Assembly: GCF_006175985.1 (NCBI RefSeq)
Contig: NZ_SRSH01000025.1
Location: 1 to 64,000 of the forward strand
Length of the DNA: 64,000 bases
Direction of reading: 5' to 3'
Source of the DNA: Methylotetracoccus oryzae
GTDB taxonomy: Bacteria > Pseudomonadota > Gammaproteobacteria > Methylococcales > Methylococcaceae
Shown: positions 8,486 to 16,628 of the stretch, one piece after another
How the letters are laid out: each line of letters starts with the position of its first letter
How positions within the stretch are numbered: the stretch's first letter is position 1
Notes under the pieces: generated by a model
Told to the model about the DNA's origin: nothing
Databases searched by the model: none
Seen by the model: the letters and a program-made list of their open reading frames with translations, nothing else
Position numbers and translations under genes: made by a program

Positions 8486-9490
8486 GTGAACAATGGGGTC
8501 AGCCCGCTATCCGCAGCATCGATTCGCTTCATCGCGCGGTCAGTCTCGCTGACCATAGGGCTCGTGATGCCTTCATGGGCCGATGAGTGGCTTGATTGGA
8601 CGAAGATCAATGTAAAGGAAAGAATGCGGGATGTTTGCTCAGATTATGAAAAATCGATGTCCGATGGCTTATTCACTTCCGTGAAAGATTATATGAGCGT
8701 ATGCGACAACCCCATCATCGATGGCACTTGCCGGTTGGCTTTGGAGGGGTTTTGTGTGGAGGGACAGGGTTATGAGTTTCCACTGCAATGGAAACCCACG
8801 GTTAAATATACACAGACGATTCGTGAGAGCGGCCTGGATAGCGACCGAAACCTTGTGAACCCCACCCACAAGTTCGGTTTTACCCCGATCATCATTTACC
8901 CCGAAGACGTCTTCAACAAGAACCTCGCTGCGAAGTTCGGCATCCCGGCAGACAAGATTTATCAGGACGTCTTCCTCGACGATGCCAAACGCCGGTGGCG
9001 GTTCTGCAATAAGGGAACGCCGGGCAACAAACACTTCGCGCAATCCGGCCCAGGCGGATTGCAACCGGGCGATCAGGTCGATCTGTACTCGGCACCGATT
9101 TTCGATGCTCAACCCTTACTCGCGCTTAGAACCCACATCTTCGGCGACAAGGACAACCTGAATTACAACATCGAGGTCGTCGACAATCTTTCAACCTATG
9201 ACTACCCCGGTGCACCCGTCGACTATCAACGAGGCGAGTATAAACCGCGAGCGATACAGGTCAGAGCCTATGACTGGGATGAAGCATTGACCAAGCTGGC
9301 TTACAACGGGCTCAAATGCATGAAGCGCCGCGATTTCGAAAAGCATGGCGAGAATTTCTCTGGCTACTATCAGTATGATAACTCGGAGGCCAGAGTCGAT
9401 GAGCTACGTGAGAAAAAGGTCAAACGTCTGCGCGAAGCATTCACCGCCGAGAATCCGAAAAGCGGTCCTACCGCCGGCCCCGTGAAATAA
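8486..9490 (+). CDS. Exported protein of unknown function, AT-richer than neighbours
   Basis: GGAGG lies 5 nt before GTG 8486, giving a 334-residue product with a signal peptide (RFIARSVSLTIGLVMPSWA, cleavage near ADEW). Upstream in-frame ATGs at 8381 and 8459 lack a ribosome site. The mature protein is mixed alpha/beta with several cysteines (RDVCSDYEK, MSVCDNP, TCRLALEGFCVE, WRFCNKG, LKCMKR) that could form disulfides, and a lysine/arginine-rich C-terminus. I recognise no family. Base composition from about 8580 to 9350 is clearly AT-richer than surrounding genes, which suggests recent acquisition. It lies between the two palindromic repeats. Confidence 0.7.
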   Translation: MNNGVSPLSAASIRFIARSVSLTIGLVMPSWADEWLDWTKINVKERMRDVCSDYEKSMSDGLFTSVKDYMSVCDNPIIDGTCRLALEGFCVEGQGYEFPLQWKPTVKYTQTIRESGLDSDRNLVNPTHKFGFTPIIIYPEDVFNKNLAAKFGIPADKIYQDVFLDDAKRRWRFCNKGTPGNKHFAQSGPGGLQPGDQVDLYSAPIFDAQPLLALRTHIFGDKDNLNYNIEVVDNLSTYDYPGAPVDYQRGEYKPRAIQVRAYDWDEALTKLAYNGLKCMKRRDFEKHGENFSGYYQYDNSEARVDELREKKVKRLREAFTAENPKSGPTAGPVK

Positions 9491-9602
9491 GCCGACCGCG
9501 GGATGCCGCACGGGCAGACAGAGAATGACGCGCCATGGACCGACGGCTGGCTCGGTGACTATGCCCGCCAACTCCGAGCCACATGGTTCCCATTTAGGTC
9601 AT

Positions 9603-9657
9603 GTGCGGGGCGCATGCTACGAATGGCGCGGACGTAACGTGCGCCATGCGCACGGAT
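9603..9657. repeat. Palindromic intergenic repeat, copy 2
   Basis: Bases 9610-9657 match 7724-7771 at 45 of 48 positions (changes T/C, G/C and G/A) and keep the palindromic ends CGCATGCTAC and GTAACGTGCGCCATGCG. Copies 1 and 2 are in the same orientation and bracket 1.8 kb containing the DUF4258-like/DUF2283 pair and the AT-rich secreted protein gene. Confidence 0.75.
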
Positions 9658-9964
9658 GGCTGGCTTAGGTCACGTTTGCCCTGTCACCGATGGCTTCGAC
9701 GCTTGCGGCTTCGCCATCCCTGGGCTCCTCAGTTCCGGGGCCCTACCCGGAACGATGGTTTCGGTCACCGGGCAGAGGTAGGGGAATGCCAATGGTGATG
9801 CCTTGGGAGAGCCTGGTTGGACGTAACCGACTGGAACGGGGGACTGGGCTGTAGCTTTCGCCTTGCTCCAGTGCACACAGAACAAGTCCGCGATGAAGCC
9901 TTGACCCTCGAGCATCGCGAATGCTAGAAGCGCGAGTGAGAAGAACCGTAAATCGGACCAAGCC
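9658..9964. other. Intergenic region before the RHH-ParE pair; doubtful minus-strand frame
   Basis: A minus-strand open frame from an ATG near 9967 down to 9670 would encode about 98 residues (MAWSDLRFF... ending QASKPSVTGQT), divergent from the antitoxin gene. It has no clear ribosome binding site and no family I can name, so I do not call it a gene. Nothing else is recognisable here. Confidence 0.25.
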
Positions 9965-10240
9965 ATGTCAAAGACCGTAAACACGGCCATCGAACTCGAC
10001 GAAGGGCTGCTCGCACGCCTCACCGCTCTGAGCGCTCTGAAGGAACGCCCCCCCGGCCGCTTGATGGCAGCAGCCATCGAGGAGTACGTCGCACGCGAAG
10101 AGCAACATGAACGTGAAAGAGCCGAGGACATGGAGCGCTGGCAGAGCTACGAGCGAACGGGCGTTGCCGTGCCGCATGCGGCAGTCGAGAAATGGCTCAG
10201 TTCGTGGGGCAGTGAAGACGAGTTGCCGTGTCCGAAGTAG
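9965..10240 (+). CDS. Ribbon-helix-helix antitoxin (CopG/ParD-like)
   Basis: This is a 91-residue protein. The N-terminal strand-helix-helix (NTAIELDEGLLARLTALSALKERPPGRLMAAAIEEYVAREE) is a typical CopG/Arc-type RHH DNA-binding domain. The acidic C-terminal tail (ERWQSYERTGVAVPHAAVEKWLSSWG) is the kind that wraps around a ParE/RelE toxin. It overlaps the toxin gene by 13 nt. As in other type II systems it should neutralise the toxin and repress its own promoter. Confidence 0.85.
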   Translation: MSKTVNTAIELDEGLLARLTALSALKERPPGRLMAAAIEEYVAREEQHERERAEDMERWQSYERTGVAVPHAAVEKWLSSWGSEDELPCPK

Positions 10241-10521
10241 TCTGGCTGCCCGAGGCGCTCGACGATGTTGCACGGTTGCGTGGTTTCCTGCAGGAGCAGA
10301 GCCCGATCGCAGCGAAGCGCGCCGCGCAAACGCTCCTGGAAGGCGCAGACCTGCTTGCGGATCATCCAGAACTGGGCCGCCAGATGGGCGACGGCACGGA
10401 AAGGCGGGAACTGTTCCGGCCCTTCGGCACAGGTGGCTATGTGTTGCGCTACCTAATCGCAAATCAGACCGTCTTCATCATTCGCGTGTGGCATACCAAG
10501 GAATGGCGAAAGGATCGATGA
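10228..10521 (+). CDS. ParE/RelE-superfamily toxin
   Basis: The 97-residue basic protein starts at GTG 10228 inside the antitoxin gene. The pattern is VWLPEALDDVARLRGFLQEQ, ADLLADHPELGRQMGDG, RRELFRPFGTGGYVLRYLI and VFIIRVWHTKEWR. It matches ParE-type toxins: an N-terminal helical hairpin, a four-stranded sheet and a C-terminal basic strand. ParE members inhibit gyrase and RelE members cleave mRNA; the sequence resembles ParE-like proteins more, but the target is not decidable by eye. The gene looks intact. Confidence 0.85.
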   Translation: MSEVVWLPEALDDVARLRGFLQEQSPIAAKRAAQTLLEGADLLADHPELGRQMGDGTERRELFRPFGTGGYVLRYLIANQTVFIIRVWHTKEWRKDR

Positions 10522-10601
10522 CACCCTTCGAGAACACTCGGAATCCTTGCGCCGCCGACTCCTCCAACTAATGATTGCCGGAAGGACTCTTCAGACAAGG
10601 C

Positions 10602-12632
10602 ATGATCCCCTTGGCCACGACGAATGACGCATCCCTGGACCGCGGGACAGCGGCCCCGCCGCCGAAGGCGTCGTCCCCGACCACGAAGTACCGCAAGCGC
10701 TTCACACGTCCGGCGACGGCGCTCGGCCTGGCCGTGCTCGCCGGACCGCTGGAACTGGCGATCCCGCCGGTCATCGTCGGCGGTGCGATCGCCGTGGCGG
10801 CCTGGCCCACCTGGAAACGCACGCTGCAAAGAGTCGAACGCCAACGCGAGCTCGATGCCGAGGTGCTCGATTCCTTGTGGATCCTCTTCCACACGCTGAC
10901 CGGCGAGTTGTTCGCACCGGCACTGGCGCTGTGCCTGACCGAGGTCGGGCATACGCTGCGCGACATGACGGCCGATGCCGGGCGCCGTAAGCGGCCGAAC
11001 CCGGTGCCGAGCCGGCATTATTGGATCGAGCGCAAGGGGCGGCGCCGGCGCGTGCTGACCAAGCATCTGATGCCGGGTGACCAGGTGCTGCTGGGCCCCG
11101 GCGATCGCGTGCCGGCCGACGGCACCGTCGTGCTCGGCGAGGCGCTGCTCGACCAGCACGCCTTCGGCGGGAGCGCAAAACTGCGGACCCTCGGTTTTGG
11201 CGATGAAGTGTACGCATCGACCGTGCTGGTCGAAGGGCAGATTACCCTGAACGTCCAGCGCACTGGCGCCGACACGCGGGCCGCCGGACTACTGGCCGCG
11301 GTCCACGAAAAGTCGCGGAAGCAGACGCGCATCAGCAACTACGTCTCCGAGATCAGCGACCGGGCCGTCTTGCCAGCGTTGGGGGTGAGCCTCGCGCTGT
11401 ACGCGGCGACCGGCAATCCGACGCAGGCCATCGCGCCGCTGCAACTCGACTTCGCGCTCGGCATCGCGATCAGCGCGCCCGTGCCGGTGCTCGCCTGCCT
11501 CCAACATGCGGCGGCCAACGGGGTGCTGATCCGGAGCGGACATGCGCTGGAGCGCCTGGCGACAATCGACGCCATCGTGTTCGACAAGACCGGCACGCTG
11601 ACCGAAACCGGCGTGAAGGTCAGCGGGTTCGATACCGTGGATTCCGCGGTCAGCGAGGACGAGCTGATCCGGCTCGCCGCCTCGGTGTGCTACTACGTGC
11701 TGCGCCCATTCAGCACCGCACTGGCCGATGTCGCCGAGCAGCGGGCCATCAGCCGGACGGCAGTCGAGGCGCGGGATTACTCGGAACTGGGCGCGATCGG
11801 TGAGGTCAACGGCCACAGCGTCGCGATCGGCACCTACCACTACCTGCAGGAACACGGCATCACGATCGACGCCGATTACCACCGGCGCCACGACGGTGTG
11901 ATCCTGAACCGCTCGCAGCGCTATGTCGTCCGGGACGGCGTGCTGCTCGGGACCGTGTTCTACTCGAATGCGATCCGTAAGGAAGCCGCGACGGCGATAG
12001 AGACCCTGGGACGACTCGGGATCGCCTGTTATCTGGTCAGTGGCGACTCCCGGAAAGCCACGACCGCGGTCGGCTACCAGCTGGGCTTCCGGCCGGAGCG
12101 CACCTTCGCCGAAGCCGATGGGGAACGCAAGCTGGCTGTGCTGCAGAAATTGCGTGAGCGCCACCGGACGATTGCCTTCGTCGGCGACGGCATCAACGAC
12201 GCCGCCGCCATGAGCCAGGCCGACGTGTCGGCCGCACCGCAGAGCGCGACCGACCTGGCCCGCGAAACCGCCGATGTGGTCCTGCTGGACGACGATTTGC
12301 GCGGACTGTCCTTCGCGATCCTGACCGCCCGCCGCGGCATGTCGCTGGTCCGCCAGAACATCACCACAGTGACCGCCGCGAATGTCGCGATCGTGATCGG
12401 CGGCGCGCTGCTCGACCTGAGCCCGGTGGTCGCGACGGCGGTGAACAACGGCTCGACGCTGCTGGCCGCGCTGAACGGCCTCCGCCCCTTGCGGGACGGG
12501 CCGCGTCAGGACCCAGCCATCGAGCGCACGGTGCTGCGCAGCGAATCGGGCTTACTGGGCATTCCCTGGCGCAAACGCGCCCGCGGCGAGATCAGCGCAC
12601 TGCTGAATGGGCCCGCCGAGGCGGCGGGGTGA
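10602..12632 (+). CDS. P1B-like P-type ATPase with non-canonical A-domain and membrane motifs
   Basis: About 676 residues (a TTG at 10575 is an alternative start). The catalytic DKTGTLTE lies at about residue 328, and the hinge GDGINDAAAMSQADV is present, so phosphorylation is likely possible. Two hallmark motifs are missing. The A-domain TGES that drives dephosphorylation reads AFGGSAK at about residue 187. The membrane CPC/CPx metal site reads SAPVPVLAC at about residue 291. There is no N-terminal metal-binding HMA domain. The P1B HP motif is also not evident (LRPFSTALA). A specialised P1B relative with unknown or lost transport seems likely. No adjacent metal regulator or chaperone gene is seen. 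Confidence 0.8.
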   Translation: MIPLATTNDASLDRGTAAPPPKASSPTTKYRKRFTRPATALGLAVLAGPLELAIPPVIVGGAIAVAAWPTWKRTLQRVERQRELDAEVLDSLWILFHTLTGELFAPALALCLTEVGHTLRDMTADAGRRKRPNPVPSRHYWIERKGRRRRVLTKHLMPGDQVLLGPGDRVPADGTVVLGEALLDQHAFGGSAKLRTLGFGDEVYASTVLVEGQITLNVQRTGADTRAAGLLAAVHEKSRKQTRISNYVSEISDRAVLPALGVSLALYAATGNPTQAIAPLQLDFALGIAISAPVPVLACLQHAAANGVLIRSGHALERLATIDAIVFDKTGTLTETGVKVSGFDTVDSAVSEDELIRLAASVCYYVLRPFSTALADVAEQRAISRTAVEARDYSELGAIGEVNGHSVAIGTYHYLQEHGITIDADYHRRHDGVILNRSQRYVVRDGVLLGTVFYSNAIRKEAATAIETLGRLGIACYLVSGDSRKATTAVGYQLGFRPERTFAEADGERKLAVLQKLRERHRTIAFVGDGINDAAAMSQADVSAAPQSATDLARETADVVLLDDDLRGLSFAILTARRGMSLVRQNITTVTAANVAIVIGGALLDLSPVVATAVNNGSTLLAALNGLRPLRDGPRQDPAIERTVLRSESGLLGIPWRKRARGEISALLNGPAEAAG

Positions 12633-12699
12633 ACCTCGGGCGAAGCGCTCGCCCATTCCATCGGCGGCGTTCATCGCTCGGTGCGCCCTTGGCTGCACC

Positions 12700-12723
12700 C
12701 CAGCCGGTTCTGGCACCGGCTGG
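12700..12723 (+). terminator. Perfect 9-bp hairpin after the P-type ATPase
   Basis: CCAGCCGGT (12700-12708) pairs with ACCGGCTGG (12715-12723) around TCTGGC. There is no T tract after it, so it may be a weak or Rho-assisted terminator, or an mRNA 3' end stabiliser. Confidence 0.45.
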
Positions 12724-12776
12724 CCAAGTCAAAGCGTTTAGGCGGGGCTCCGTTTTCCCGTCCGGAAGATGCTGAA

Positions 12777-12792
12777 ACGCTATATGCTGTGA
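12777..12792 (+). promoter_or_regulatory. Possible NrdR-box-like element upstream of nrdJ
   Basis: ACGCTATATGCTGTGA matches about 12 of 16 positions of the NrdR consensus (ACACWATATATWGTGT). It is upstream of a ribonucleotide reductase gene, where NrdR sites are expected. NrdR boxes usually come in pairs about 31 bp apart, and I see no good second copy. It may therefore be a chance AT-rich match. Confidence 0.35.
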
Positions 12793-12867
12793 TCATCGGC
12801 AACACGCGCTACCATCGGTAGACATGGTGTCACCGGCGACCGCTTGCCCGTCTTGCTCGCCGTTTGT

Positions 12868-13000
12868 TAAGGTCTGCCCATCGCGCCACTCCCCGTGGCG
12901 ACCGCCAACGGGAATCCGCGTCAGACGCGGGCCGTGCCCGCGAGACGACCCGCCCCTCCCCGGATCATCGAGGCACCGGAGTGTGTCCTGCGCAGTCGAA
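12868..13000 (+). promoter_or_regulatory. Structured leader of nrdJ with partial resemblance to a cobalamin riboswitch
   Basis: The 5' leader contains elements in the order of the AdoCbl riboswitch core: AAGGTCTGCC (12869-12878), a perfect hairpin CGCCAC/GTGGCG (12884-12900), AACGGGAA (12907-12914), a perfect hairpin CCGCG/CGCGG (12916-12930), and CCGTGCCCGC (12932-12941), which resembles the conserved CxGxCCCCGC. However, the ACTGT that should follow reads AGACG, and the downstream GCCACTG box is absent. It is either a diverged variant or coincidence in GC-rich sequence. The next gene does use adenosylcobalamin. Confidence 0.3.
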
Positions 13001-13057
13001 GGAACTGAACCCAGCCAACAATCGGCCGCCCAAGCACGCGGCCGCGGAATCATTGCC

Positions 13058-15901
13058 ATGAACAACCTCCAACCCATCTCCCGCGACGTTCTGCTCGAAA
13101 AGTACGCCAAGCACGGCGAAACCAGCGCCGAGGACGTGTTCGCCCGCGTGGCCCGCGCCATTGCCGCGGTCGAGCCCGAGGCCCGCCGCAGCGCCTTCGA
13201 AACGCAATTCCTGAGCGCCCTGCGCCAGGGCTTCATCCCGGCCGGGCGCATCCTGTCCGCCGCCGGCACCGACATCGAAGCCACGCTGATCAACTGCTTC
13301 GTGCAGCCGGTCGGCGATTCGGTCTCCTGCTGCGAGGACGGCAAGCCAGGCATCTACACCGCGCTGACCGAATCGGCCGAGACCATGCGCCGCGGCGGCG
13401 GGGTCGGCTACGACTTCTCGCGCATCCGCCCGAAAGGCGCCCGGGTCCGCGGCACCGCCAGCAGCGCCAGCGGCCCAGTCAGCTACATGCGGGTGTTCGA
13501 CCGCTCCTGCGAAACGGTGGAATCGGCCGGCGCCCGGCGCGGCGCACAGATGGGCGTGCTGCGCTGCGACCACCCCGACGTGCTCGACTTCGTGCAGGCC
13601 AAGGACACGGCCGGGGAACTCAGCAACTTCAATATCTCGGTGGCCGTGACCGACGCGTTCATGCAGGCCGTCGAGGCCGATGGGTCCTGGGCGCTGGCGC
13701 ATCCGGCCGAACCCTCGGACGAGCAGAAGGCGGCCGGTGCCGCACTGCGCGAGGACGGGCTGTGGGTCTACCGTTCGGTGCGCGCCCGCGACTTGTGGGA
13801 CCGCATCATGCGCAGCACCTACGACCATGCCGAGCCCGGCGTGCTGTTCGTCGACCGCGCCAACGACGACAACAACCTGGCCTATTGCGAGCGCTTCGAG
13901 GCCACCAATCCCTGCGCCGAGGAATGGCTGCCCGATTACGGCTGCTGCTGCCTGGGCTCGATCGACCTGACGCGGTTTGTGATCGAACCCTTCGAAGCCC
14001 GGGCCGAGTTCGATCTCGCCGGCTTCGGCGCCCTGGTCCGCACCGCGGTGCGGATGCTCGACAACGTGCTGGACCTGACCTTCTGGCCGCTGCCGCAGCA
14101 GCGCGCAGAGGCCATGGCCAAGCGGCGCATCGGGCTGGGTTTCACCGGCCTGGGCGATGCGCTGCTGATGCTGGGCCTGCGCTACGACACCGATGCGGCC
14201 CGCCAACTCGCGGCGCGCGTGGCCGAGGTGATGCGCGATGAGTCCTACCGAGCCTCGGTCGAGCTGGCGCGCGAGAAAGGCACCTTCCCGCTGTTCGAGG
14301 CCGAGCCGTATCTGGCCTCCGGTTTCACGTCACGGCTGCCAGACGAGTTGCGCGCGGCGATCCGCCGGGGCGGCATCCGCAACAGCCATTTGCTCGCCAT
14401 CGCGCCCACCGGCACCATCAGCCTGGCCTTTGCCGACAACGCCTCGAACGGCATCGAGCCGCCGTTCTCGTGGAGCTACACCCGCCGCAAGCGCGCGGCC
14501 GACGGCAGTGTCGAGGAATACGCGGTCGAGGACCACGCCTACCGGCTGTACCGCGCCCGGGGAGGCGATGTCGCCCATCTGCCGCCGCACTGGGTGACCG
14601 CACTGGAGATCGCCGCGCTGGACCACATGCGCATGCTGGCGGCGGTGCAGCCCTTTATCGACTCGTCGATCTCGAAGACCGTGAACGTCCCGGCCGATTA
14701 CCCCTATGCCGATTTCCAGGACCTGTACTTCGAAGCCTGGAAAGCCGGACTGAAGGGCCTCGCGACCTACCGGCCGAACGCGGTCGTCGGTCAGGTGCTG
14801 GTGGCGGATGGGCCGGAACCCGAGGCGGCTGACTCGGACGACTTCGCCGACACCGATCCCGACCGGCGCCTGCGGCTGGAATCGCTGCCGGAACCGGCCC
14901 TGGCTTCGCTGCGCTGGCGCAAGCGACCCCGTCCGGCCGGCGGCAATCCGGCCTGGACCTACATGGTCGACCACCCGCGCGGCAGCTTCGCGCTGTTCGT
15001 CGGCCACATCGAGAACGGCGAGAACCATCCGTTCGAGGTCTGGGTCAATGGCGCCGAGCAACCGCGGGGCCTTGGGGCGCTGGCCAAGTCACTGTCGATG
15101 GACCTGCGCTCGAACGACCGCGGCTGGCTCAAGGCCAAGCTCGCCAGCCTGATGCGGGCCCAGGGCGACGATGCCTTCGACCTGCCGTTCCCCCCGGACG
15201 GCGAGCCGGTCCGCGTGCCCAGCCTGATCGCCGGCTTCGCCCGGCTGGTGCATTACCGCTGCGCGCAGCTCGGCGCGTTCGACCATCCCGGCCCGACGCC
15301 GGTGCTCGATGCGCTGATGTCGCCCAAGGAACCCAAGACCGGCACCGACGGCACGCTGTCGTGGACCGTGGACGTGATCAACCCGGCCACTGGCGACGAC
15401 TGCGTGCTGTTCCTGAAGGAGCTGCAGCTACCCAACGGCCAGCGCCGGCCGTATTCGCTGTGGCTGTCAGGCGAATACCCGCGGCTGTTCGACGGGCTGT
15501 GCAAGTCGCTGTCCTTCGATATGCGCGTGGTCGACCCGGCCTGGATCGGCGCCAAGCTGCGCCAGCTGGCCGACTTCCCCGAACCGCGCGGCGACTTCCT
15601 GGCCTGGGTGCCCGGCGAGCACCGGCAGCAGAACACGCCCTCGACGATCGCGTACCTTGCGCGGCTGATCCTGCACCGCTACGCGCGGCTGGGGCTATTG
15701 GACGAGGACGGTTATCCGATCGAGGAGATGGGGCTACTGCACTTCGAGGCCGACAACGTCGTGCCGCTGCGCCCGGCGACCGCTGGCGCGATGGAAGTGC
15801 GGCCCGGAAAGCGCTGCCCCGAGTGCGGCAACTACGCCGTCATCCGCAAGGACGGCTGCAACTTCTGCACGGCGTGCGGGGCGATCGGGGCGTGTGGGTA
15901 G
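13058..15901 (+). CDS. nrdJ: Adenosylcobalamin-dependent (class II) ribonucleotide reductase
   Basis: This cytosolic enzyme reduces ribonucleotides to deoxyribonucleotides using a B12-derived radical and needs no oxygen. It is 947 residues from ATG 13058; the frame is open upstream to 12824, but that part lacks family similarity. The catalytic loop NPCAEE gives Asn284, Cys286 and Glu288, and the redox Cys pair is Cys80 (LINCFVQP) and Cys170 (VLRCDHPDV). The barrel blocks RIGLGFTGLGDALL and APTGTISLAF are intact. The C-terminal third holds two tandem TSCPD-type repeats (about 620-700 and 775-850) and ends in a four-cysteine zinc-ribbon-like tail CPEC...CTACG. No ATP-cone was noticed. Confidence 0.93.
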   Translation: MNNLQPISRDVLLEKYAKHGETSAEDVFARVARAIAAVEPEARRSAFETQFLSALRQGFIPAGRILSAAGTDIEATLINCFVQPVGDSVSCCEDGKPGIYTALTESAETMRRGGGVGYDFSRIRPKGARVRGTASSASGPVSYMRVFDRSCETVESAGARRGAQMGVLRCDHPDVLDFVQAKDTAGELSNFNISVAVTDAFMQAVEADGSWALAHPAEPSDEQKAAGAALREDGLWVYRSVRARDLWDRIMRSTYDHAEPGVLFVDRANDDNNLAYCERFEATNPCAEEWLPDYGCCCLGSIDLTRFVIEPFEARAEFDLAGFGALVRTAVRMLDNVLDLTFWPLPQQRAEAMAKRRIGLGFTGLGDALLMLGLRYDTDAARQLAARVAEVMRDESYRASVELAREKGTFPLFEAEPYLASGFTSRLPDELRAAIRRGGIRNSHLLAIAPTGTISLAFADNASNGIEPPFSWSYTRRKRAADGSVEEYAVEDHAYRLYRARGGDVAHLPPHWVTALEIAALDHMRMLAAVQPFIDSSISKTVNVPADYPYADFQDLYFEAWKAGLKGLATYRPNAVVGQVLVADGPEPEAADSDDFADTDPDRRLRLESLPEPALASLRWRKRPRPAGGNPAWTYMVDHPRGSFALFVGHIENGENHPFEVWVNGAEQPRGLGALAKSLSMDLRSNDRGWLKAKLASLMRAQGDDAFDLPFPPDGEPVRVPSLIAGFARLVHYRCAQLGAFDHPGPTPVLDALMSPKEPKTGTDGTLSWTVDVINPATGDDCVLFLKELQLPNGQRRPYSLWLSGEYPRLFDGLCKSLSFDMRVVDPAWIGAKLRQLADFPEPRGDFLAWVPGEHRQQNTPSTIAYLARLILHRYARLGLLDEDGYPIEEMGLLHFEADNVVPLRPATAGAMEVRPGKRCPECGNYAVIRKDGCNFCTACGAIGACG

Positions 15902-16130
15902 GCTGGCCACCCCCCCGCGGCGTGGACTGGCGGGTAGCGGCCTTCTTGCGGGAGCCCACGGCAAGGCGCTACGGAAAAAAGTAACCTGACCCCATTCACC
16001 GCCATTCAACCGGTGCGGGATTGCTCACGGCGAGTCTGCCTGAATGCCACAGAGGCAAGCACCTCCACCGCCATCTTGCTTGAGTCGCTGCTGTCTATCC
16101 ATTTAAGATCATTTAAACAACCGTTTTTGG

Positions 16131-16158
16131 TTGACAAAAAATCCCGATTCGCTATCAT
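16131..16158 (+). promoter_or_regulatory. Sigma-70 promoter of the XRE-ImmA operon
   Basis: A perfect -35 TTGACA (16131-16136) and a -10 TATCAT (16153-16158) are separated by 16 bp in AT-rich DNA about 90 nt before the XRE gene. The rest of 15902-16250 holds no gene that I can support. The tag AACCTGACCCC at 15983 belongs to the recurrent intergenic tag described in the findings. Confidence 0.7.
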
Positions 16159-16250
16159 CCACACTCGAGCGCATCAGGTGCGCTGGCTCAAAGCCGAGAA
16201 CCAAGAGGAGAAATAAACTTCTGGACGTTTACCAACCAGGAGAGACCACC

Positions 16251-16613
16251 ATGAACATTACTGAGTATGGGAAGTTGGTCCGAAAACTTCGGATCGATGC
16301 AGAAAGAACGACGAAGAACATGGCAGACGCGCTAGGCGTGACCCCGGCATATTTATCTGCGCTTGAAACCGGAAAAAAGAACATCCCGCCGGCCCTTGTG
16401 GGCCGCGTCGCACGCTTTTTTGCTGAAGCAGGGCTACCGAACGGCAACCTTGAGCGGGAGCTGGAGGAGGCAGCATTTATGTCGCAACGCACATTCGAGT
16501 TCGCTCCGGAACGTCAGGACCGCGAACTGATAGCGGCTTTTGCGCGGAAGTTCCCCAATATGGGGGACGAACAAAAGAGGAAAGTATTGGAAATGCTGAA
16601 GGAATTCACCTGA
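16251..16613 (+). CDS. XRE-family helix-turn-helix regulator
   Basis: The 120-residue product starts at ATG 16251, which has AGGAGA 8 nt upstream. The N-terminal Cro/C1-type HTH is visible: LVRKLRIDAERTTKNMADAL followed by VTPAYLSALETGKKNIP. The C-terminal half is helical and charged (ELIAAFARKFPNMGDEQKRKVLEML), a likely dimerisation or partner-binding region. It is followed after 15 nt by an ImmA/IrrE peptidase gene, the standard pairing in which the peptidase inactivates the repressor. The nearby palindrome at 17310-17338 is a possible operator. Confidence 0.88.
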   Translation: MNITEYGKLVRKLRIDAERTTKNMADALGVTPAYLSALETGKKNIPPALVGRVARFFAEAGLPNGNLERELEEAAFMSQRTFEFAPERQDRELIAAFARKFPNMGDEQKRKVLEMLKEFT

Positions 16614-16628
16614 TGGGATGAGCACCAA

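Noticed and set aside
9670-9967. 98-codon minus-strand frame divergent from the RHH antitoxin
   Set aside because: No ribosome site and no recognised family; reported only as an uncertain intergenic feature.
12824-13057. N-terminal extension of nrdJ by 78 codons
   Set aside because: The extension is Pro/Arg/Ser-rich, unlike class II reductases, and overlaps a structured leader; ATG 13058 begins the family-like sequence.
12965-14206. 413-codon minus-strand frame opposite nrdJ
   Set aside because: Low-complexity Gly/Ala/His/Gln mirror of the reductase codons; nrdJ catalytic motifs are on the plus strand.
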